Shown here: positions 1 through 4,938 of the stretch, piece by piece
Layout of the letters: every line of letters starts with the position of its first letter
How positions within the stretch are numbered: the first letter of the stretch is position 1
Source of the DNA: JAUWKC01 sp035529895
GTDB lineage: Bacteria; Planctomycetota; Phycisphaerae; Sedimentisphaerales; Anaerobacaceae
Direction: 5' to 3'
Length of the DNA stretch: 7,626 nucleotides
Assembly (NCBI GenBank): GCA_035529895.1
Contig: DATKVV010000082.1
Coordinates: 1 to 7,626, forward strand
Made by a program: the position numbers and the translations under genes
The notes under the pieces: generated by a model
Told to the model about the DNA's origin: nothing
The model's database searches: none
What the model saw: the letters and a program-made list of their open reading frames with translations, nothing else

Positions 1-26
1 GGGTGCACTTCACGTTTGTAGGTGGA
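1..26 (+). repeat. Left terminal inverted repeat of the insertion sequence
   Basis: The sequence begins GGGTGCACTTCA and pairs with the reverse complement of 1369-1394. The only differences in the 26 bases are at positions 13 (C against T) and 24 (G against A). Similarity stops at base 27. This end is next to the 3' end of the transposase gene. Confidence 0.92.
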
Positions 27-30
27 TTTT

Positions 31-1299
31 TCACGCAGCCAGTGGCTTTTGCCGCCATAGTTCGTCCCACCTGTTATTCAGCCAACAAACCCGTAAAGCT
101 AATGTGGCCGACGAGCCGCGTCTGCTCCAGATCATCCCTGATTGCTTCAATCGCTTGCCAACCACGTTCTTACACGCACCTTCGACTGCACCGGAACCTA
201 TGTCATGACCTTTCGCTCTGAAAACGTCATAACGCATTTCTTCTTCATTGGTCGAAATATACCGAATCAACGTATCAATCGCCTCTCTCTTGGCAGCTCG
301 ATATTTCTTGAGATGCTCCTTCAGATCATCAAGCAGCTTTTTCGTCCGGCCATCCCACAGCCAATCCAGCCTCTTTTTCACCCAGTCTTCGGTTGGCTTT
401 GTCCCCTCCCCAAGAAGCTTTTTGCCGCAATCCCACAGATATTCTGAGGCATGATACCAATCTATTATGAACGTCGCTTTGCCAAAATGTCTGTGGTACT
501 CTGTGCGAATCCATGGTGCACCATCGCCAAGATAGATCACTTGCCCTGCCTGACGAAAACCACATTTACAAGCCTCAAGCCAGACATGCCAGCCAAAGGT
601 CTCTGAGTTATCAAATCTGCCTATATAGCAACTTTTCCTTTGCTGTTGCTTATCTTCGAAATAAACCACAGCTACCTTGCACTCGTGCCAACCGTCCGTT
701 TCGTGCACTGTAGTGCCATCTGTGGCCACGTACAACCTTTCGGGCATAGTCTGGGATTCAGGGATTTGTTTATCCTCCAAAAACCTTTGTAGCTGCCGAT
801 TCTGCTGTTCTTGCGTCACTGAACCGACCTGATAGACCACCCGCTCAATAGTATTGTCAGAGACCTTCTGTCCGGTCAACGCCTCTATCTTTCGTGACGA
901 CTGCTCAAAGCTGTCGTCAACCGCCAACAGGCAGCAAGCCTTTGCCAGACCGGGGCTTACCTGCTCAGAGCCTAATCCACTGGCAGCATCGTATGGAAAC
1001 GAACTTTCACCGCAGTCAGAACAATGATAATAGGCCCGTTTGACTGTTATCCAGCCAAACAGAGTATGTATATCTTTGCTGCGGTGCTGCACAAATTTCA
1101 TTGAACCGCCACATCTGCACGCCATCGAGCTGCCCTCATAACCATTACTGCCGTGATCGACCAACCGCTGCAAGAGCCCTTTTCCAACCACTTGCAGTTT
1201 CTCTCTCACCAAGCCCTCCAGCAAACCCAAGTCATTTCCGGCCAGCTTGATTTCTTCGGCAAAAGCCTCTTGCAACTGCTCCAGAATTTTGGTATCCAT
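31..1299 (-). CDS. ISKra4-family DDE transposase, intact
   Basis: This is the transposase that excises and inserts the surrounding element. Numbering from the chosen start (422 residues), an N-terminal zinc-binding-like region has CRC (Cys62, Cys64) and CSDC (Cys93, Cys96). The segment between them (FGWITVKRAYYHC) resembles the family's usual HTLLGxVTVxRxYYHC block. The likely catalytic DDE residues are Asp194 in YVATDG, Asp259 in YLGDGAPWI and Glu373 in GSGAVEGACK. The blocks FIIDWYHASEYLW and LKQSGMIWS, and the C-terminal NNRWDELW, are also typical of ISKra4 transposases. The start at 1299 is preferred because GGAGGG ends 7 bases before it. The upstream in-frame ATG at 1314 has no ribosome site of its own, and its codons contain that GGAGGG. 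No frameshift or premature stop is seen. ISLre2-like or ISL3-like elements are less likely alternatives given the motif set. Confidence 0.92.
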   Translation of the reverse strand: MDTKILEQLQEAFAEEIKLAGNDLGLLEGLVREKLQVVGKGLLQRLVDHGSNGYEGSSMACRCGGSMKFVQHRSKDIHTLFGWITVKRAYYHCSDCGESSFPYDAASGLGSEQVSPGLAKACCLLAVDDSFEQSSRKIEALTGQKVSDNTIERVVYQVGSVTQEQQNRQLQRFLEDKQIPESQTMPERLYVATDGTTVHETDGWHECKVAVVYFEDKQQQRKSCYIGRFDNSETFGWHVWLEACKCGFRQAGQVIYLGDGAPWIRTEYHRHFGKATFIIDWYHASEYLWDCGKKLLGEGTKPTEDWVKKRLDWLWDGRTKKLLDDLKEHLKKYRAAKREAIDTLIRYISTNEEEMRYDVFRAKGHDIGSGAVEGACKNVVGKRLKQSGMIWSRRGSSATLALRVCWLNNRWDELWRQKPLAA

Positions 1300-1306
1300 G
1301 ATTGTG

Positions 1307-1312
1307 CCCTCC
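1307..1312 (-). promoter_or_regulatory. Ribosome binding site deciding the transposase start
   Basis: On the minus strand GGAGGG is followed by a 7-base spacer and then the ATG at 1297-1299. The next in-frame ATG upstream (1312-1314) overlaps the beginning of this motif and has only AT-rich sequence before it. The site therefore supports a 422-residue product over a 427-residue one. Confidence 0.75.
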
Positions 1313-1348
1313 ATAGCAAAATAGTATTTCGGTTTTTTTCTCTATTTT

Positions 1349-1369
1349 GCCCACTGGGAGGGCTTTTTT
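1349..1369 (+). terminator. Possible plus-strand terminator inside the right end of the IS
   Basis: GCCC at 1349-1352 can pair with GGGC at 1360-1363 around a 7-base loop, followed directly by six T at 1364-1369. The stem is only 4 bp, so termination may be weak. It would act on plus-strand transcription leaving the element, not on the transposase message. Confidence 0.3.
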
Positions 1370-1394
1370 CTACCTACAAACATGAAGTGCACCC
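1369..1394 (-). repeat. Right terminal inverted repeat of the insertion sequence
   Basis: Read on the minus strand from 1394 inward it begins GGGTGCACTTCA and matches 24 of the 26 bases at the left end. It lies upstream of the transposase start, so it is the promoter-side end of the element. Confidence 0.92.
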
Positions 1395-1404
1395 GTTCAA
1401 CCGT

Positions 1405-1423
1405 CCGAGAAACTCGGTTTTCT
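1405..1423 (+). terminator. Possible plus-strand intrinsic terminator next to the IS
   Basis: CCGAG (1405-1409), AAA, CTCGG (1413-1417) form a perfect 5-bp hairpin followed by TTTTCT. It starts 10 bases outside the right end of the insertion sequence. No plus-strand gene upstream of it is present here, so it may have served a gene now separated by the element. It could also be a chance hairpin. Confidence 0.35.
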
Positions 1424-1475
1424 ATAAGCGTCGCACCTTTAAGCTAATACCAGGGCAAAGCACCGCCCCGACCGC

Positions 1476-1521
1476 CTGAGGTATCCGGTCAGACCGTGTT
1501 GGGGTAAACCCCAGTCCTCGG
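1476..1521. other. Branched hairpin cluster downstream of the recombinase gene
   Basis: An outer stem, CTGAGG (1476-1481) with CCTCGG (1516-1521, one G-T pair), encloses two hairpins. The first is CGGT/ACCG (1486-1489 with 1493-1496). The second is TGGGG/CCCCA (1500-1504 with 1509-1513, loop TAAA). Together they could fold as a three-way junction on either strand. There is no T-run on the recombinase-coding strand, so this is not a standard terminator. It sits 16 bases beyond the recombinase stop codon. It may be a transcript 3' end structure or a recombination-related site; nothing in the sequence decides between these. Confidence 0.35.
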
Positions 1522-1536
1522 AGTCTGCGCCGCCGG

Positions 1537-2391
1537 CTATGCATAACCCTTGCGGATTTCCCTGAGACAATCGGCACAAAGAATCTGGCCGGAGTCTATT
1601 CTGGTGGCGTCACTTCGTGGAACCGGCTTGCCGCAAGCTTCGCAGGCCGCAACCTGTCCCGCACCGTCGCAAGCCAATTGTTCAATGACCGGCTGTTTTG
1701 GCGCTGAATAATCGGCAGACGCCGGCTGCTTATCGGAGGCGGACGTCGGGTCCGCACCCGGAGGCTTGACCATGCCTGTGCTTTTGGCGGCACGCTTATG
1801 AGTCTTGCTATTTGGTATGGCATACATGGCTGTTGTGGCCGGCCTTGCATGGCCGCCCTGCATCTGGACCAGTCGAAGGTCGCGCTCACGCTCGTAGAGT
1901 CTAACCAGATAGGTACGGCGCAGCATATACGGATGCAGCCGTTCGATTCCTGCCTTTTGTCCGATGTTCCTGACCTTGCTGTAGAGGCTAATGTAGATGA
2001 GCCGGTTGCCTCGTTCACTAATCAGCAAAGGTTCCTCCGGTTTGGCGCCTTTCCTGTAAAGTCTGACAAACCTGTCTATGGACCTGGCCGTTTCAGCGTC
2101 AACATCCACGGCCCTGGTGACATTTCCTTGCGAGTCGCGGACCCATATCGCATTCCGGCCGTGGCTTGTGGGCACATCTGCAATGTTCAGATTGCACAGT
2201 TCTCTCGCACGCAGGCCTGTGTTAACCAGCAGCAGAATAATCAGCTCGTCAAAAATCGCTCTTGTGGTTCCCTTTTTCCTTGCCAGCTCGGCCTTACCCT
2301 TTACGTACCCCAATAAGCTGTTTAGCTGAGCCTCTGACAAGTATTCAGCGGTGCTTGCGTCAGGCCTTTTGGTTTCCACTCCCTTCGCCAT
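1537..2391 (-). CDS. Minimal tyrosine recombinase with C-terminal zinc-ribbon-like tail
   Basis: This 284-residue protein matches the catalytic domain of the tyrosine recombinase/phage integrase family at residues about 17-195. Visible active-site positions are Arg61 in TGLRARELCNL, Arg158 in HPYMLRRT, His181 in GGHARPATT and the nucleophile Tyr190, nine residues after His181 as in XerD. The first His of the HxxR motif aligns with Tyr155, and the beta-hairpin lysine position appears to be Gln88, so activity is uncertain. The usual N-terminal SAM-like core-binding domain is missing. It is not hidden by a late start call: an in-frame stop lies at 2428-2430 and the upstream DNA is non-coding. 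After a low-complexity Ala/Pro/Ser linker (about 205-240), Cys250, Cys253, Cys272 and Cys275 (CEACG ... LCADC) form a zinc-ribbon-like tail recalling the DksA/TraR type. GGAGAG lies 7 bases before the ATG. Role inferred: site-specific DNA recombination, or DNA binding only if inactive. Confidence 0.8.
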   Translation of the reverse strand: MAKGVETKRPDASTAEYLSEAQLNSLLGYVKGKAELARKKGTTRAIFDELIILLLVNTGLRARELCNLNIADVPTSHGRNAIWVRDSQGNVTRAVDVDAETARSIDRFVRLYRKGAKPEEPLLISERGNRLIYISLYSKVRNIGQKAGIERLHPYMLRRTYLVRLYERERDLRLVQMQGGHARPATTAMYAIPNSKTHKRAAKSTGMVKPPGADPTSASDKQPASADYSAPKQPVIEQLACDGAGQVAACEACGKPVPRSDATRIDSGQILCADCLREIRKGYA

Positions 2392-2398
2392 TACTCTA

Positions 2399-2404
2399 CT
2401 CTCC
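2399..2404 (-). promoter_or_regulatory. Ribosome binding site of the recombinase gene
   Basis: On the minus strand GGAGAG is followed by 7 bases and then the ATG at 2389-2391. With the in-frame stop at 2428-2430 and no other ATG between them, it fixes the start. Confidence 0.65.
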
Positions 2405-2406
2405 AG

Positions 2407-2434
2407 TTGTGAGTTGCCGAACCAAACCTATAAT
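2407..2434 (+). promoter_or_regulatory. Candidate sigma-70-type promoter reading toward the secretion operon
   Basis: TTGTGA (2407-2412) is followed after 16 bases by a perfect TATAAT (2429-2434). Transcription would start near 2441 and run toward the transporter gene, leaving a leader of about 550 bases. The -35 box matches the consensus at only four positions, and AT-rich sequence can produce such matches by chance. The consensus itself may differ in a non-proteobacterial host. Confidence 0.33.
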
Positions 2435-2565
2435 GATACAGCTCATAACTTATTATTTGTCGGCATGGAACTTCTAATATTATAGGCGAAAAACTTCTCT
2501 TCTTGCAATCGAAAAACTTAAGGAAGTATAAAATAACTTTGGTAAGTTCCAGCCATAGCTTGTAT

Positions 2566-2632
2566 AGCTTTTGTAGCGATTATGACGAATTCAAATGTAG
2601 CTCGTGCAGCGATATTATAGGACGCAGAATTC
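2566..2632 (+). repeat. Imperfect tandem repeat pair in the intergenic region
   Basis: The unit at 2566-2592 runs from AGCTTTTGTAGCGAT to GAATTC, and the unit at 2599-2632 runs from AGCTCGTGCAGCGAT to GAATTC. They share their beginning, GCGAT core and GAATTC end, but the second unit is 7 bases longer owing to small insertions. They could be paired protein-binding sites or relics of duplication; function is unknown. Confidence 0.35.
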
Positions 2633-2747
2633 CCACTAATTGATTGCCGGCGTTGCGGCTGGGCAGCACTGTCTGTGGTTGCGAACAATGGCATAGCTGT
2701 TTACTTCAAATTCGCACAAGAAAAATGCAGCTTTTCTCATTTTTCCC

Positions 2748-2776
2748 TTTACATTTCACGTCTTTTTTGAGACAAT
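2748..2776 (+). promoter_or_regulatory. Weak candidate promoter for the secretion operon
   Basis: TTTACA (2748-2753) and GACAAT (2771-2776) are separated by 17 bases, inside a T-rich stretch that could act as an upstream element. Transcription would begin near 2783, giving a leader of about 210 bases before the transporter gene. The -10 box matches TATAAT at only four positions. Confidence 0.22.
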
Positions 2777-2978
2777 ATTAATTTAAGGCGAGATAAGATT
2801 GAGTTGCCAGCTTATGAGGCGGTAGCAGCTTCTTGTTTTTAGCGGTTTGGTTTTGCCAATTGTGAGCCTTGTGGACACGTTTATGCCTGAAAGTTTAGGG
2901 CGCCGCCGGGGTTTGGCAGCATCGTCACGGAGTTGGGGGTCGTGGTCACTAAGGATTAAGGAAAACGCTTATTTAAGT

Positions 2979-2987
2979 ATTAAGGAG
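2979..2987 (+). promoter_or_regulatory. Ribosome binding site of the transporter gene
   Basis: The sequence TTAAGGAGAAG lies just before the start; AAGGAG is followed by about 7 bases and then ATG at 2995. This strong site, together with the signal peptide that follows immediately, fixes the start at 2995. Confidence 0.75.
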
Positions 2988-2994
2988 AAGACTT

Positions 2995-4845
2995 ATGGAT
3001 TTACAAGGACGATGGCCGGCGTTGTTGCTGACCCTGCTTTTCTTTTTTGCGTCTACCGGTTTTGGGCAGGAGGACGTGGAAGTGAGGAAGGAATTGAAGA
3101 CCAAAAAGACAGATTTGGAGAGGGCGTTGGAGCGATTACAGGAGAGGATGGAGAGTGAAACATCTTTGGCCGGGTTTGCTTTTCCCGAGGATACGACTCA
3201 GCGTTTCCCGGTAAAGGAGCTGCGCATAAGCGGCAACAGCCTTATATCAACGGCTGAAATCATCGAAAAGCTGCCCGCCAGTTATACCGTCTCCGTACGG
3301 AAGGCCGAGACCACGGTTGAAGAGGTGTATGATTTTCGGGTGGTGCGTGACATAATACTTAATCCCGGAACAGCCCGTGAGGTCTCCCTGAGGACGATAC
3401 AGGGTTTGACCAGGTATATTCTGTCACTGTATCAGGACAAAGGATACGCGGGCGTTTACGTTTATGTTCCGGCCGAGTCGGTCGCCGGCGCTGCCAAGCT
3501 CGTGGATGAAATCCTTGCAATTCAGGTCCTTGAAGGCGAGGTCGCCGATATTACGATTGACAGGTATGATTTTGACCGCAAGAAGCAGGAAAAAGGTTTC
3601 CTGAAAGACTCGGCTCTTAAATCGTGGTCGCCCATAAAGCAGGGGCAGGTCATCCAGAAGAAGAAGCTGGACGAATTCGTGGGCCTTCTCAATCTTAATC
3701 CGGACAGATATGTTTCCGCCGTTATTTCCAGAGGACGTGAGCCCAATGCTCTTAATCTGGGTTACGATGTTTACGAGGCAGACCCCTGGCACTGGTACCT
3801 GCAGGTGGATAACTCCGGCACAAAGGAAAGGCAGTGGTCTCCGAAAATCGGTGTTGTCAATACGAATCTTACGGGCATGGACGACAGGTTTTCCGCCATG
3901 TATCAGGCCCCATGGGAAAAAGGCATAGAAGACGAATACGCCCTGTATGGCAGTTATGATTTCCCTCTTTTCACGCCGTGGCTGCGCCTGAACCTTTACG
4001 GGGGCTACAGCCAGTTTGATATTACCACCAAGGGATTCAATTTCCTTGGAAACGGTTCCTTCTTTGGGGGCATCCTGAGCTACAATATCCTTCAGATAAA
4101 CGACTGGTTTCTGGATGTCACCGGTTCTCTCAGCCATGAAAAGAGCAGGGTCACGCCTTCGCTCGGGATACAAACCGATGTTGATATGGACCTGTGGGGA
4201 ATAGGCGCAAATCTTCACCATTCGGATGATATGTCCGATACCTCGCTTTCATTCAACCGGGTGGAGAATGTGAGCGGCTCAAACAGGGCCGATACGGAGG
4301 TGGAGTTGCGGCTGGAGGACGCCGATTTCACCATTTACACGCTCTTCGCCGCGCACAGCCAGTACCTCGACACGAACAAGGTCAACCGGCTCGGCGGCAC
4401 CTTCCGCTGGATAGTGCCGGATGAGAGATTGGTGCCTGCAAAGATGACAACCTTTGGAGGACTCTACTCGGTCAGGGGATATAAGGAAGATGAGATTGTT
4501 GCCGACGGCGGCATAATTGCATCCGGTCAATATGAATTCGACCTGGTCAAGTACGGCAGCTCGAAAGAGAAGGAGCAAACAGGGGCAAAGGACAAGCCGG
4601 AGAAGAAACCCTGGCTCAGAAAGTTGGCCCCGCTGGCGTTTGTTGATTACGGCCGGGCCAAGATAAAAAGTCCGACGGCGGGCGACATAGAGATTCGTAA
4701 ACTCGCCTCGGTAGGCACAGGATTGCTTGTCGAACTCGGGGACAGCTTCAGTGCGGGCATATATTACGGGCTGCCGCTTCGGTCAACCGATGATACGGAC
4801 CGGGGTGACGGCCGATTTAGCTTCAGCTTCTTATACAGATTTTGA
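2995..4845 (+). CDS. TpsB-type outer-membrane transporter (FhaC/ShlB family)
   Basis: This is the translocator of a two-partner secretion system: an outer-membrane barrel that exports the partner TpsA encoded next. The 616 residues begin with a signal peptide (hydrophobic 8-20, cleavage near 24). A charged helix with coiled-coil character follows at about 27-55, in the place of the FhaC plug helix H1. POTRA1 spans about 71-160 (FPVKELRISGNSL ... YQDKGYAGVYVYVP) with an extra stretch of about 30 residues near 100-130. POTRA2 follows at about 173-260. The barrel begins near 264 (WHWYLQVDNSG). The hallmark VRGY of the L6 loop is at 493-496, AFVDYGR at 548-554, and the protein ends in Phe (SFLYRF), as barrel proteins need for BAM recognition. 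A Lys/Glu-rich loop lies at about 522-541. Usual FhaC-family length is 550-600, so this is slightly long. It is first in an operon with the exoprotein, 93 bases upstream of it. Confidence 0.93.
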   Translation: MDLQGRWPALLLTLLFFFASTGFGQEDVEVRKELKTKKTDLERALERLQERMESETSLAGFAFPEDTTQRFPVKELRISGNSLISTAEIIEKLPASYTVSVRKAETTVEEVYDFRVVRDIILNPGTAREVSLRTIQGLTRYILSLYQDKGYAGVYVYVPAESVAGAAKLVDEILAIQVLEGEVADITIDRYDFDRKKQEKGFLKDSALKSWSPIKQGQVIQKKKLDEFVGLLNLNPDRYVSAVISRGREPNALNLGYDVYEADPWHWYLQVDNSGTKERQWSPKIGVVNTNLTGMDDRFSAMYQAPWEKGIEDEYALYGSYDFPLFTPWLRLNLYGGYSQFDITTKGFNFLGNGSFFGGILSYNILQINDWFLDVTGSLSHEKSRVTPSLGIQTDVDMDLWGIGANLHHSDDMSDTSLSFNRVENVSGSNRADTEVELRLEDADFTIYTLFAAHSQYLDTNKVNRLGGTFRWIVPDERLVPAKMTTFGGLYSVRGYKEDEIVADGGIIASGQYEFDLVKYGSSKEKEQTGAKDKPEKKPWLRKLAPLAFVDYGRAKIKSPTAGDIEIRKLASVGTGLLVELGDSFSAGIYYGLPLRSTDDTDRGDGRFSFSFLYRF

Positions 4846-4870
4846 GTTTGCTGAAAAAAACTTATAAAAT
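4842..4870 (+). promoter_or_regulatory. Possible internal promoter for the exoprotein gene
   Basis: TTGAGT (4842-4847) overlaps the transporter stop codon and is followed after 17 bases by TAAAAT (4865-4870). It lies in the 93-base gap before the exoprotein start. If real, it would allow extra transcription of the exoprotein over the transporter, a common need because the exoprotein is often made in excess. Evidence is limited to hexamer likeness. Confidence 0.28.
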
Positions 4871-4927
4871 CAGGACGGTGTATGGTGGGAAGGACAAAAC
4901 TTGTAATTGTGGACACTCCGATTAGAG

Positions 4928-4932
4928 AGGAG
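4928..4932 (+). promoter_or_regulatory. Ribosome binding site of the exoprotein gene
   Basis: AGGAG within GAGAGGAG is followed by six A and then ATG at 4939. The spacing is suitable and the start is followed by a plausible signal peptide. Confidence 0.75.
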
Positions 4933-4938
4933 AAAAAA

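Larger units (their letters stand above)
1..1394 (-). mobile_element. Complete ISKra4-family insertion sequence
   Basis: A single intact transposase gene on the minus strand is bracketed by terminal inverted repeats at 1-26 and 1369-1394, which agree at 24 of 26 positions. The transposase stop codon lies only 4 bases inside the left repeat, and about 70 bases separate the right repeat from the start codon; this compact one-gene layout is typical of insertion sequences. The 1394-bp length is reasonable for the ISKra4 family with one transposase gene and no passengers. The left repeat starts exactly at base 1, so the left flank is missing and a target-site duplication cannot be checked; the right flank begins GTTCAACCG at 1395. 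The intact reading frame and well-matched ends suggest a recent and possibly still mobile copy. Family assignment rests on the transposase, not on a database match. Confidence 0.9.
1395..1536. other. Non-coding gap between IS and recombinase
   Basis: These 142 bases contain no supportable gene. They hold the hairpin with T-run at 1405-1423, a weak GGGC/GCCC hairpin around 1453-1468 and the branched hairpin cluster at 1476-1521. The density of small inverted repeats is higher than in the rest of the non-coding sequence of the window. Confidence 0.5.
2392..2994. other. Long intergenic region between recombinase and secretion operon
   Basis: About 600 bases hold no convincing gene. The left two thirds (to about 2790) are AT-rich and full of stops; the right part is more GC-rich and probably leader sequence. 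Contents: a candidate promoter at 2407-2434; a second weak one at 2748-2776 (TTTACA, 17 bases, GACAAT); three copies of the octamer ATTATAGG, two direct (2479-2486, 2614-2621) and one inverted (2427-2434); an imperfect repeat pair at 2566-2592 and 2599-2632; and a 9-base direct repeat TGAGTTGCC at 2410-2418 and 2800-2808. No known riboswitch fold was recognised by eye. Confidence 0.6.

Noticed and set aside
142..713. Several plus-strand frames within the insertion sequence
   Set aside because: They are shadows of the transposase; no passenger gene is present in the element.
1395..1521. Possible integron attC-type site next to the recombinase
   Set aside because: The folded region lacks the paired RYYYAAC and GTTRRRY core motifs, and the recombinase lacks the N-terminal domain and extra helix expected of IntI.
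1798..2316. 172-residue plus-strand frame opposite the recombinase
   Set aside because: The minus-strand frame shows integrase motifs; this one is its shadow and has no recognisable features.
2847..3158. 103-residue plus-strand frame spanning the transporter start
   Set aside because: Its second half is the transporter gene read in another frame, its first half resembles nothing known, and it has no ribosome site. It would also cover the strong ribosome site of the real gene.
3424..4221. 265-residue minus-strand frame inside the transporter gene
   Set aside because: The transporter frame has clear family motifs throughout; the antisense product has no recognisable domain or start signal.
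4848..4868. TTGCTG with TATAAA as a promoter
   Set aside because: The spacing is only 9 bases, too short for a sigma-70-type promoter; the overlapping TTGAGT/TAAAAT pair is a better candidate.
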